A stretch of DNA of 15,352 nucleotides from Ophiosphaerella korrae (lineage: Eukaryota; Ascomycota; Dothideomycetes; Pleosporales; Phaeosphaeriaceae): positions 1 to 15,352 of the forward strand of contig JALNQF010000738.1 of assembly GCA_028456385.1 (NCBI GenBank), read 5' to 3'. The translations under genes were made by a program, and so were the position numbers. Below, piece after piece: positions 1 through 9,535 of this stretch (positions are counted from its first letter, which is position 1; the number at the start of each line of letters is the position of its first letter). A model generated the notes under the pieces. It made no database searches and was not told the DNA's origin. It worked only from the letters and a program-made list of their open reading frames with translations.

Positions 1-126
1 GTAAACCTATTTATAAGTTATTAAAAAAAAGTTTATATTATAATAAGTTAAAAGAAAGTTTACTATAAAGTAATAATATTAGTTAATTATATATTAATAA
101 CATTAATTAACTAGTAGAAGATAAAA

Positions 127-345
127 TAAGTTAACTATAAGTTAAAAAGATAAGTAACTATAAGCTAATATAATAAGTTAGCTACAAGCTAATATAACAA
201 GTTAAGTACAAGCTAATATAATAAGTTAACTACGAGTTAATATAACAAGTTAACTACAAGCTAATAAGATAAGTTAACTACGAGCTAATGCAACGAGTTA
301 CTACGAGCTAATAAGATAAGTAACTGCGAGCTAACTACAAGTTAA
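127..345. repeat. 24-bp tandem repeat array
   Basis: About nine head-to-tail copies of a 24-bp unit close to taagttaactacaagctaat plus four bases. Copies differ by TA/CA and TA/CG exchanges, as expected when RIP hits copies unevenly. The right half keeps more CA, TG and CG (for example around 285-335) than the rest of the window, so it is either less mutated or younger. No coding potential was seen. Confidence 0.85.
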
Positions 346-480
346 TATTTTGTCTATATTAGAGGTTTAAAATTACTCTATATAAAGGATAATATCGAGG
401 TATAGTCCTTATACCTAGTAATATCGAGGTATAGTACTCTTATTACTTTTAAACTTTACAACGCTACCTCTTAATAATAA
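346..480. repeat. Short direct and inverted repeats
   Basis: A 16-bp motif, aatatcgaggtatagt, occurs twice 31 bp apart (about 390-405 and 421-436). The stretch between holds a small inverted repeat (aggtata/tatacct). GAGGTTTAAA near 361 is partly mirrored by TTTTAAAC and CCTCT near 448-470. This might be the end of an old transposon or long terminal repeat, but no terminal TG/CA, target duplication or partner copy could be identified. Confidence 0.4.
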
Positions 481-949
481 GAAGAGATATAAGAAATTAA
501 ATTAAAGATTTAGAATCGCAGCGTCTTATTATATAAGATAAGTTATTAGTATTATTTTATTAAGGCTTATACAAGTAAGATAATATAAAAGATAATATTA
601 AAGGATATTATAGACTATCTTAGTAGTAATACGCTAGGTATATTATAAAATCTAATATATATATAGCTTATAGTTTACCCCTATTATAGTTTACCTACCT
701 TCTTTATAGCTTATAGTTTACTCCCTCCCTTACACTTTATCTATAGGTCCTCTATAGGTTTACTATAAGTATACTCTCTATTTAGAGCTACTAGGATATT
801 AGTACTTTTTCTAATAAAAGTACTAATCTCTTACTCCTTACCCTCTTTAAATACTATATCGTTATACGTATAATATTGTATTTTATATTACTTTATTATT
901 AATATAATATTTTATTCTATATACTATTATAATTAATATAATATTATAT
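481..949. other. Gene-free AT-rich stretch
   Basis: No reading frame with family features was seen on either strand. The stretch holds short repeats around a tagtttac core (about 668-725), the palindrome at 795-836 and AT-rich runs. It is probably degraded intergenic or transposon DNA. Confidence 0.5.
795..836. repeat. Dispersed palindrome, copy A
   Basis: Left arm gatattagtactttt (795-809) and right arm aaaagtactaatctc (816-830) are reverse complements with one mismatch around a 6-base loop. The sequence runs on as ttactcc, as in copy C. It is one of several related hairpins in the window (others at 3001-3038, 5070-5127 and 7582-7633). Confidence 0.75.
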
Positions 950-1108
950 TCCTTCCCCTATTATATCCTAATAAATATATTATATACTACTTTACACCTA
1001 TATTATATCCTAATTAATGTAATATCCTACTTTACACCTATATTATATCCTAATTAATATAATATCCTACTTTATACCTAGAGTATCTTACTTTATACCT
1101 AGAATCTA
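950..1108. repeat. 40-bp tandem repeat array
   Basis: Two nearly perfect 40-bp units (991-1030 and 1031-1070), beginning tttacacctatattatatcc, are followed by shortened units of about 20 bp beginning tttatacctag. A diverged unit precedes them from about 950. It is non-coding minisatellite-like DNA. One copy retains TG (taatgtaat) where the next has TA, a typical RIP difference. Confidence 0.8.
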
Positions 1109-1109
1109 A

Positions 1110-1560
1110 TAAACTTCTTACTATAGCTATCTTCTTCCTCTACTACTACTTTTATTATACTTTTAACTATCTTTCTAGACCTTAGAACTACTTAATTATT
1201 ATAACTATAACTCCTCTCTACCTACTATATTAACTTCTCCTTATCTACCTACCTAAACACAAATATAAATACTTAGACTACTATTAGGTACTCTTTAATT
1301 ACTCTCCTAATTACTTATAGTTACTCTATAATATCTATAACTACTAACTCTATCTTTTATACTATACTCTTACTTATCTTTTATAGATTAACTATTGTAT
1401 ATAGTACTCCTATTGTATATAATAATTTTACTAAGTACTACGTACCCTCTAGTACTCTCTCTACTTAGCTCTTATCTACTAACCCCTATACCCTAACTAT
1501 AAACTTTAACTAGTAGCCTTAGTAGTTATTACCTATAAATAACCTAAGGTATTCGTAGTA
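1110..1560 (-). pseudogene. Weak minus-strand coding relic
   Basis: On the minus strand, the phase with + triplets starting at 1442 has few stops between about 1480 and 1110. It gives a polar reading rich in Ser, Arg, Lys and Glu. A parallel phase gives a very Gln-rich reading. This is not the phase of the SNF2 relic upstream, and no domain is recognisable. It could be a remnant of that gene's 3' region after a frameshift, a separate gene, or chance. Confidence 0.25.
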
Positions 1561-1949
1561 CTATCTAATTACTTTAAGAATAATTAATAGCGTAATCTTA
1601 ATTATAAATTTGTAGACCTACACTAATATATAAAGTACTCTAAGCTTTATTTATAGTATATAGAGCTTACTTACCTAAATTAAACTTAGTACTATATATC
1701 TTATACTACTCTTGTTATTATATAAACCTTATTATACTAAAGCCTAAAGTACGTTATTACTTAAGACTAAATATACTTAGTAATTATATACTAATATCTC
1801 TAAGTATATACTTATATATACTATAACTAAACTACTATTTTTAATAACTAGTAATAGGAGAGGAATTATATTATTACTAGCTTGTTCTATAATATATATA
1901 ATATTTAAGAGAGTAAGTTAGAAATAGTTAAGATATAGACTAATTAAGT
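1561..1949. other. Gene-free spacer
   Basis: No convincing reading frame, hairpin or array was found here. Minus-strand readings are dense in stops and lack conserved spacing. It separates the weak relic at 1110-1560 from the 33-bp array. Confidence 0.4.
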
Positions 1950-2030
1950 AATTAAGAGAGTAGAGAGAAGGAGTAATAGAGTAACTAAGAAAGTAGAGAG
2001 AAAGAGTAATAGAGTAATTAAGAGAGTAGA
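1950..2030. repeat. 33-bp tandem repeat
   Basis: Copies begin at 1950, 1983 and 2016, each starting aa(t/c)taaga(g/a)agtagag. The 33-bp period equals 11 codons. The plus strand is purine-rich here, opposite to the neighbouring SNF2 relic, where the minus strand is purine-rich. That strand switch is a reasonable sign that the SNF2 coding region ends at about 2.03 kb, although the phase stays open through the array. Confidence 0.75.
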
Positions 2031-3000
2031 TTTATCTTATACTCTAAATCCCTACTAACCCTAAATAAGCTTACTCTTAGAGACACTATACTCTATAAAT
2101 CTACTAGTAAAACTAGGATCTATTTACTACTATCTAATTTACTTATACTTTCTAATTACCTAACTACTATTGTATTTACTATACTAGTATAGGCTAACCT
2201 ACTATCTACTATATCTACTACACTAGTATAGGCTAATATACTATCTACTATATCTTACTTACCTAAACCCTATAGTACTCTAAATATACTCTACTTACTT
2301 ATATTATCTTTACTTACTTTATCCTTACTACTATTGTCTTTACTATCTTTACTACTATCTATCTTTAACTTAAGAGGGCTAGTCTCTAGAATCTTAATTA
2401 GCTTACTATATCTACGTTGTAGTAGTATACTAAAAGTATCTTTATTATTACTATTATTACTAACTAACCTATCTTTCTATACCTACGCTTATATCGCCTT
2501 TTTAGCTTTAAGACTAAGTAGTACTTAGTTTCTCTTATACTTTACTAAAGTAATTACTAGCTACTTTACTAATAGTAATTGTACAAACTTAGTATTAAAA
2601 AACTACTTCCTATTATCTTCTTCTTTAGTATCTAAATTTATTATACTCTCTTTATCCTCCTAATTATTCTAATTATCTTACTCTATAATACTAGCTAAGA
2701 ATAGGTTATACTATAAATTCTTTACTACTCTTAACTTAGATAACTATACTATTATACCTTGTAGCTTATCTATAGTCTTAACTTAGTCTATATCTATATA
2801 AAGGTAAGAGTTAAGTATATTACTTAGTATATCTATATACTTTATAACTAAACTACGCTCCTTTATACTAAATACTTTACTAGACTTATATATTACCTAT
2901 AAAATATTACTATATAGTTATTGTATAAAGCTCTCTACTATACTCTTAGGGCTTATACTATATTAGTATATCTTATTATCTTCTAATAGTAGGGTACTTA

Positions 3001-3038
3001 GGAGATTAGCTCTTTTTCTTTAAAAAGACTAAATCTCC
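3001..3038. repeat. Dispersed palindrome, copy B
   Basis: Arms ggagattagctcttttt (3001-3017) and aaaaagactaaatctcc (3022-3038) are imperfect inverted repeats. They lie in the C-terminal part of the SNF2 relic and are in phase with it: the minus-strand reading through it is GDLVFLKKKSQSP, with Q for a TAA. It is related to copies A, C and D. Confidence 0.65.
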
Positions 3039-3379
3039 TATATACCCTCTACACTAAACACCTATAACTTACTAGCTTCTAGTAGATTATTATATACTAC
3101 CTCCTATTTAGGATAAGACCTATATATTACTTACTTACTCTCTAGGATTACAAACCCTTATAGTCTACTAACGTCGAATTTAATTTACTCTAGTGCCTCC
3201 TCTTCTCTTTTCTTGCTACTTTCTCTAATTGTTATACGTATTAGTATTGCTAAATCTATACCTACTATTAATACTAGTATAGTATAGAAAAAGCTCTTAA
3301 GTAGCGTATTTAAGTTCTATAACTTGTTATTAAAAAGCTCTATAATAAGTACTTGTTAGTCTTAACTAATTTATACTAA

Positions 3380-3705
3380 ACGCCTAATCTCTTATATAAA
3401 TACTATTATTAATATATATAGCTCTATTATAATTATCTATATATAAAAGTCTTATAAGTTAAAGCCTAGTATTTTAGTTAATACTAAGAATAATAATATT
3501 AATATTAAACTTATATATTATCTTATTCCTCTCTAAAGCCTACTTTGCTAGTACCTAGTAAAAGTTAGCTAATATCTTGTTCTTCTCTTTAGGTGCGTAT
3601 TTAGTAAGTAGAGCCTTAGACTGTATCCTATAAAGGTTAAGTGAGTAGTTAATAATCTACTACTTAAATAGATTCTAACTAAAAATTACTACCTTCTCTC
3701 CTTTA
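3380..3705 (-). other. SNF2 relic: C-terminal helicase lobe
   Basis: The minus-strand reading begins KGEKVVIFS followed by a stop at an expected Gln, then N, matching the conserved opening of the SNF2 C-terminal lobe (KVVIFSQ). About 60-70 codons on, INIIILSIN followed by a stop corresponds to the motif V region, where chromatin remodellers usually have vLLLSlkagG. A stretch beyond it, around RDQAFSINQLR with Q for stops, fits the degraded QA..R..R.GQ motif VI. It shares the phase of the DExH box, so the two lobes are not separated by a net frameshift. Confidence 0.75.
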
Positions 3706-4870
3706 ACTAGAACCTATTACTTAATTAAGGCTAGGAGTATATAAATCTACTCTAAGTATACTATAAATATCCCTATAAAAACTATATTGTTCTCTTCTAT
3801 ATCTACTAGTAGCTTATCTAGTAATAGCTCTAGATTATACTACTTAATATCCTTTATAATTATCTATAGTACTACCTTGTACTTCCTATAATTATATAGA
3901 GTATATAGCTACTCTAGCCTCTTATTATCTTTAACTTAGTAGAATAACCTAGCTACTATAAGTATGTAGTAGAAGTATACTAGGCTAAGTAACTAAGAGT
4001 ATTACCTATTTAGTCTTATTATACTAGACTTAGTATTATACGTATATAGCTTTAATAGAAATAGCTTAACTAGCTTATTATACTTCTTTATTACTTCCTT
4101 ACTATTACTAATATAGAGTTAGTATACGCTATACTTTAGTAGTAAGCTACCTACAATATATATATTACTATTAAGGTAAGTAATATACTTAGAGTTATAC
4201 TTCTACTTTATTATTACCTTATTCTATATAATCTTTAAAACTTACCTTTACTCTACTCTTTATTTCTAATAGCTAATCTACTTCTAGAACGTAGAAGCTA
4301 TAATATAGTATAGTCGAGTTTCTAGTAGAGCGTTATTATTGTAAATATTAGTGCTTAGGTTTAATATAACAAAGGTTACTACTAAATAGTCTATATCTAG
4401 GTTATAGAGTAGCTTTAATTAAGTCCTAAACGTATTAGTACGCTAAAGTACTAGTGTTACTAATATTAACCTATAAAATACAGCCTATACCTTATTAATT
4501 ATAAAAAATACTTACGTCTTATCTCTTTATAAAATCTAGTACTTATCTAAAACTATATAGAGTATAAGCCCTTTAAGTAAAAATAGGTATAAGATTACTA
4601 TACTAGTTAACGCAATAAACTCTATCTAGTTATCTTACTTCTTATAGTTAACTACCTAGTTCTACTTAGCTTACTTACGTACTTTTCTTACTCTATATTG
4701 TAATATAAACGTTTAATAGGTTATAACAAGAATTATATATTATATACAAATATATCCTAGATTAAATATTATACTATTGCGTAAGAGGTTATCCTAGAAG
4801 CGCTTAACTCCTAGTAGTAACACCTACTCTTTCTTGTTATTGCTTATCCTATAAATATACACGTTAAAGC

Positions 4871-4926
4871 TATTACTAAATAAAGCTATATTACGTACTA
4901 CTTGTATTACTAAATAAGACTATATT
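4871..4926. repeat. 34-bp tandem duplication within the SNF2 relic
   Basis: tattactaaataaagctatatt (4871-4892) recurs as tattactaaataagactatatt (4905-4926), offset by 34 bp with a 12-base spacer. On the minus strand both copies read ANI(V/A)LFSN in their own phase. The 34-bp shift (one more than a multiple of three) moves the frame exactly as needed to join motif Ia (upstream phase) to motif II (downstream phase). The copies differ at only three positions, so the duplication is recognisably young relative to the decay. Confidence 0.8.
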
Positions 4927-5069
4927 AGCTAAAACAATATACGTAGCTAATAGTACTCTTTAATCCCTACAAAGTCTACTTTATTACGTAACTTACTTAA
5001 CTTGTTTTGCTTATAGTTAATTGTCTATATTCTAATTAGTACTACTACTTATAGGAGAGCCCTATAAGA

Positions 5070-5127
5070 GTAGTAAGAGATTATTACTTTTTTTTCTTTC
5101 TAATAAAAAGTACTAATCTCCTACTAC
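5070..5127. repeat. Dispersed palindrome, copy C, inside the SNF2 relic
   Basis: Left arm gtagtaagagattattactttt (from 5070) and right arm aaaagtactaatctcctactac (to 5127) are inverted repeats matching at 21 of 23 positions around a 12-base loop. This is the longest and best hairpin of the family. It sits between SNF2 motifs I and Ia, where the distance between motifs is longer than usual. That suits an inserted element, although the reading phase is continuous across it. Confidence 0.8.
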
Positions 5128-6287
5128 CCTATATATATACAGTATACTTACTACTAGTATTATAGCTAATATTAAATTTGTCTTGCCTAGCCCTATACTA
5201 TCTACAATAAGATAGCTACAGCGCCCCTTACTTATTGTTAATTACTACTTTACTAGGTTAATAATCTTACCTATACTAGTTACCTGTAGCTAAAATAGTA
5301 GTACTAACTTTTACCTAGGTATAACTAGGTAACTATAATACTTAATCCTTAGTTTTGTAAGTTTAGCCTTATACTCTTTTACTATTATTTTAGATATAGT
5401 AAATATCTTATCTAGGTTATATACTTTATTGTAGTACGTATTATTATTATAATCTATTCTTGTAAATAGATTGCTAGTAATACTCTTAGAAGGACTAGGC
5501 TTAATATTAAGTTTATTAATAACCCTTACTTTATCTATAGCTAACTTGTTATTACTTTCTACTTTGTTTATCTCTTTCTTAAATAAGAACTATACTTGTT
5601 AAATATATTTACGTAATTCTATAGTAATCTAGTTAATTACTATAATCTATACCTTCTTAAAATACTTTACTACTTCTACTACCTTACTCTTACTTTATTA
5701 CCCTTTTATATTATCTAGCTAGAGCTACTTTTAGACTACTTTAGATAAATTCTTCTTATTATACTTTAATCTATTAATCTAGTTAACTAGTTTTTTCTAT
5801 AGCTATAGCTAATTAAATAATTAGCTATAAGAAGTCTAGCCTTACCTATAGGTGTCTTGTAAAACTACTACTACTTTAGATTAATATAGTTGTTATTTCT
5901 AGTTAGACTCTTTAAGATCTAGCTAATTATAGTAGACTACTTAATTATCTTACTAGTATAAGTATTAGGCTACCTAAGGTACTTATATCTTGTTAACTTA
6001 TAAATATTGTACTTAATAATATTATCTACTTAGTACTTCTTCTATCTCCCTTTAGTGTTAGGTATTAATACTAGTTTCTTAGTAGTTACCCTACTAGATA
6101 ATATAGCTAAGGCCTATCTTTAAGTACGTAGTGCTAGTATAGTAACTTACTAGATTCTACTATTACGTTTTCTAGTTACTTTAGTATTAAGAAGTAAAGA
6201 GGCTATTCTAACTTTACTCTTGTTTATAGTGTCTTTACTTATATTTATCTTTTAGCTCCTAGTTGTTTTTACTAGTGTAGTAGTAGA

Positions 6288-6450
6288 CTTAATAGTTAGC
6301 TTAGTAGTTAGCTTAGTAGTTAGCTTAGTAAGTAGCTTAATAGTTGTCTTAATAGTTGTCTTAGTAGTTACCTTAGTAGGTAGCTTAATAGTTATCTTAG
6401 TAAGTAGCTTAATAGTTGTTTTAGTAGCTATCTTAGTAGCTATCTTAATA
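6288..6450 (-). repeat. 12-bp repeats coding for a K/T-rich tetrapeptide repeat
   Basis: About thirteen 12-bp units close to cttagtagttag read on the minus strand in the phase of the SNF2 relic as KTTI, KLLT, KLTT and KITI repeats, with no internal stop. Allowing for RIP (CCA to CTA, ACA to ATA), the older form was probably Lys-Thr-Pro/Thr-Thr. It looks like a disordered basic linker between the N-terminal region and the ATPase core. The unbroken phase supports the coding assignment of the region. Confidence 0.8.
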
Positions 6451-7581
6451 ATACTCTTATTAGCTCTATTACTACCTCTAGTATTCTTAAGCTTATTATC
6501 TAACTAGGTAATAAACTTAGTTAATATTACTTTATTTACTTTAGGTGTATTCTTCTTATACTATATAGTAACTATACGCTAAAGGTAATATATACGTAAA
6601 TCGTAAGTCTTAGAGCTTATTATAGACTTCTTATAGGGTATATTAGTAGTATTAAATAGCTCTTACCTAAGACGATAAATATACTATATAATATATATCT
6701 TCTTAGGCTATTTAGAAGAATCTAAATCTAGTTCTAATACTTAGCGCTTAATCTATTCTATCCTTACTAATATTAGTAATTTAGACATAATATAAAAGGT
6801 ATATAACCTTACTATTATATTATTATCTATAGTAGGTAAGTTTACTAATTACTTAGTATATACTAATATAGTTAGTATAATAAACTTGTAGAAGATAGCC
6901 TTAAATAAGGAATTAGTATCTTAGAACACTTTATAGATATCTTTAAGGTTACGATACTTAAACTTAGAAGGGTTAACTACCCTAAGTTCTTTTATAATAA
7001 TATTAGGCTCTATATACTACTTCTTAGTAGCTATATAAGCTAACTAGTCCTTTACGTCCTTAGAATTAATATTAGAAAATAATTCTTCTAAAGCGGCACG
7101 TTTCGCTAAACTAATATTAAGCCTATACTCTAGCTAATAAGAGAAGGAGAGAGTAGAAGAAGTATACTTTTACTCTAACTTCCCTTGTTTATTATCTATA
7201 GACTAGTACGTCCTAGATATTACTTTGTTATTAAGGCTACCTAATCTATTACTACTACTTTCTATATATAGATCCTCTATAATAGGATTTAGGAGTAAAG
7301 CTAGTTAACGTACTACTAGTTTTACTACCTTCTTTATCTTCCTAGGTACTATAGTTACGTATAAGCTTTAAAATAGTAATCTACTATAAAACTTATTAAT
7401 ACTATAAAATACGTCCTCTATCTAAAGATAATAATTAATATAAATCCTAGCCCTTTTAAGTAACCTGTAAAGAGAAATAGTAATTAGAAATAATAGTCTA
7501 GTAAGTTATTAATTCTTACTCTTAACAACTATATAAGTAAGTACTTAGCTTTACCTAGCTTAGGTATAGAGATAGGTAGGT

Positions 7582-7633
7582 ATAGGAGAATTGCACTTTT
7601 TAGTATTAGACTAGAAAAGTACTAATTTCCTAT
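7582..7633. repeat. Dispersed palindrome, copy D, at the 5' edge of the SNF2 relic
   Basis: Arms ataggagaattgcactttt (7582-7600) and aaaagtactaatttcctat (7615-7633) pair at 15 of 19 positions around a 14-base loop. The left arm keeps an unmutated GCAC where other copies have GTAC. On the minus strand the first-read arm leads straight into the SNF2 N-terminal reading (KKCNSP), in the same phase relation as copy B (KKSQSP). Confidence 0.65.
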
Positions 7634-8030
7634 CTCCTCCCTCCCTACGCTATAATATACAAATAATAGTATTAGTTATAGATTAAAGTTATAAATAAAT
7701 TACAATAATTAAAAACTAGGAGCTATAGCTAAACTTTACTAGATATAGTAGTACTTAGCTCCTAGTAGCTTAAGAACTTGTTATCCTATAAGATACTACT
7801 TCGAGAAGGTATAGCTATAGATAGTAAGAGATTAGTACTTTTTTTAGCTCTTAAAGGCTTACTAATACAAAAGGTATTAAAGCTAATAACTAGGCTACTT
7901 AAAGAACGTAGTAGTAAAGTAAAAGGAGAGTAAGTATAGAGTAAGAGAGGTAGGTTTTATATACCTTACTAAGAGATACTAGTATAGAGCTAACCCTAAT
8001 AGGGTATAAGGTAAAAGTAAGAAGGGAAAA
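7634..8030. other. Spacer between the two helicase relics
   Basis: No gene was recognised. It contains an exact 10-bp inverted repeat, ctaggagcta (7716-7725) and tagctcctag (7756-7765), around a 30-base loop. It also contains a half palindrome, agtaagagattagtactttt (from 7823), lacking a clear partner. A promoter for the SNF2 gene would be expected near its left end, but no recognisable element remains. Confidence 0.5.
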
Positions 8031-8270
8031 GTACTAGTCTCTTACTACTACTACACGTAGTACTATTATATAATAAAAAGTACTAGTCTCTTACTACTAC
8101 TATATATAGTACTATTACGCGATAAATATACTAGTTTCTTACTACTACTATATATTGTACTTTTACGTAATAAATATACTAGTCTACTACTACTACTACT
8201 ATATACTATACTATCGCGCAATAAATATACTAGTCTCTTACTACTACTACTTATATATTATAATAAAAGT
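8031..8270. repeat. 49-bp minisatellite, five copies
   Basis: Units begin at about 8031, 8080, 8128, 8176 and 8227 (periods 49, 48, 48 and 51). Each starts (g/a)tactagtctcttactacta and ends in an AT-rich segment with a variable CG site (acgtag, acgcga, acgtaa, cgcgca). The start of each unit matches the right arm of the dispersed palindrome (gtactaatctcctactac), so the array seems to be built from one arm of that element. It is non-coding. Confidence 0.85.
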
Positions 8271-8280
8271 GTTAATTACC

Positions 8281-9290
8281 TACTCTATCTATATTTATAG
8301 TTATCTCCTCTAGGAAGAGTATATCTCTTTACTCTTATTTACTATAATATTTAGTGTTATACTTCTTTTCTCTTATAGCCTTGTATTATAGTAAGAGGTC
8401 TTTTTCTAGTATATATATAGGGCTAATAAAGTATTATTATATAATCTAATTTATATTTAAGGCGATAAAACTAGCTTTATAGTTATCTCTATATTTCTTA
8501 CTACTTTAAAAGTATTGTTTAAAGTCTTCCTTTTTCTTAGAGTTAAATAAAGGTTTAAATATTTTGTAGATATATTCTACCTATAGCTATTACGCCCTTT
8601 TACTATTTTCTTATAAGGTAGCCTAAATATCTTAAATTACGTAGTTATTAATATATTCTCTACCTTGTTAGGGTTTTTTGTATACCTATCCTAAGCTATT
8701 AATTTACTATCTAGGATAGTAGTTTACTAGTATAAGGTAATACTAATAAGACCTACTATCCTATTTATTACTTACTTTCTAGTAGTATTAGTTAACGAGT
8801 TAGTTAAGGCGCTTTAGGCTACTATTAGGAGCTTTAGTATATTAGCTTCTATAATAGTTAAAGTTATCTCTTTTAATAAAATATATAATGTAGTACTTAA
8901 TCTAAAATAGCTATATTACAAGTAACTACTTAATAAAGAGTAATATATACTTAGTATTAGATATAAGGTGTATAGTAGTATTAAAATCTAGTTGTTATTA
9001 CTAGCGTACTACTTAGTATTAGATAGATAGAGATTTAGTAACACTTTACTATTATAGTATTAAGGACACTATTTTATATAAGTAGTAGCTTCTCTTAAAT
9101 ATATAAAAATATACTATTAGTCTATAAACGCTTTTGTATTAGTATAGTTAGTAGGGTTAATTATATAGAGCTTTCTATATCTATTTACTTCTATCTTTTT
9201 AGGCTTTATACTAACTAAATACTACTATAGTTAGTTTTACTTATTAATATAGATAGTATTATATACTTCTAGGGATTGTATACTAGATTA
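8281..9290 (-). pseudogene. Unidentified minus-strand coding relic downstream of RecQ
   Basis: One minus-strand phase (+ triplets at 8460) stays stop-poor for about 1 kb. Between about 8690 and 8460 it has only two stops in 78 codons, and the reading is basic (for example VKGRNSYR and LRKRKTLNN). It joins in phase with the Asn/Ser/Thr tract upstream. It lies just beyond the CxxC motif of the RecQ relic but in another phase. It could be the C-terminal extension of that protein after a frameshift within the repeat tract, or an independent gene. No domain was recognised. Confidence 0.4.
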
Positions 9291-9535
9291 GCTATTGTAG
9301 TTATTATTATAGTTATTATTATTATTACTAGCTCTATAGTTAGTATTGCTAGTACTATAGTTAGTATTATAGTTAGTGTTGTTACTAATACTATTAGTGT
9401 TATTACTAGTACTATTATTAGTATTACTAGCACTATTGTTAGTGTTACTAGTACTATAGTTATTATTACTAGTACTATAGTTAGTATTATAGTTAGTATT
9501 ATTATTAGCGTTGTAGTTAGTATTATTAAATACTA
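9286..9535 (-). repeat. Trinucleotide-type low-complexity tract (Asn/Ser/Thr on the minus strand)
   Basis: The plus strand is a run of agt/att/act triplets with partly repeated 18-24-bp blocks (agtactatagttagtatta). On the minus strand it reads as an unbroken series of Asn, Ser, Thr and Tyr codons (TNYNANNN, STSNNN), joining stop-poor readings on both sides. The plus-strand open stretch over the same bases begins with a chance ATG and codes only for Ile/Ser/Thr/Val. The tract is probably a disordered linker in a degraded minus-strand gene, or a simple microsatellite. Confidence 0.7.

Larger units (their letters stand above)
4430..5240 (-). other. SNF2 relic: N-terminal ATPase lobe
   Basis: Motif I reads LIVDSIGLGKT; the family consensus is LADDMGLGKT. 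It is preceded by GK.INLVKQQ.TISKGR, the usual glycine-containing approach to the P-loop. Motif Ia reads VLLATYIVLANIVL near 4955-4920. A conserved tyrosine segment reads IILVITYQTF near 4740. Motif II reads IVLDKYQIL at 4556-4530, with Glu changed to Lys by the RIP pattern. Motif III follows at 4465-4430 in the position of the LT.TP element. Order and spacing are those of SNF2 enzymes, except that motifs I and Ia are farther apart than usual; palindrome C lies between them. Confidence 0.85.
2035..7575 (-). pseudogene. RIP-inactivated SNF2-family helicase/ATPase gene
   Basis: SNF2 ATPases use ATP hydrolysis to move along DNA and remodel nucleosomes or other protein-DNA complexes. Read on the minus strand through RIP stops, the relic shows an N-terminal region (about 7575-5340) with a stop-poor stretch near 7110-6785, K/T-rich tetrapeptide repeats, then motif I as DSIGLGKT (5202-5179). 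Next come motif Ia near 4950, a YQTF segment typical of the family near 4735, motif II as DKYQ (4547-4536, from DExH/Q) and motif III near 4460. The C-terminal lobe opens with GEKVVIFSQN near 3700-3672, and a Gln-rich tail reaches about 2035. The phase is constant from about 4870 to 2035. There is a one-base phase change near 5300-5340, reversed by a 34-bp duplication at 4871-4926. No ATG survives at the 5' end, so the start is unknown. The SNF2 family is secure; the subfamily and substrate are not. Confidence 0.85.

Noticed and set aside
346..560. A long terminal repeat with a primer-binding site (tagaatcgcagcg near 511)
   Set aside because: There are no TG...CA ends, no second copy and no gag or pol downstream, so the tRNA-like match cannot be supported.
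2050..2070. ccctactaaccctaa as telomeric repeat remnant
   Set aside because: There is only one imperfect pair of units, not an array, in a pyrimidine-rich coding relic.
2334..2528. Plus-strand open stretch of 64 codons starting with ATG
   Set aside because: It lies antisense to the Gln-rich tail of the SNF2 relic. Its Leu-rich composition is what the complement of TAA/TAG-rich RIP-mutated Gln codons gives.
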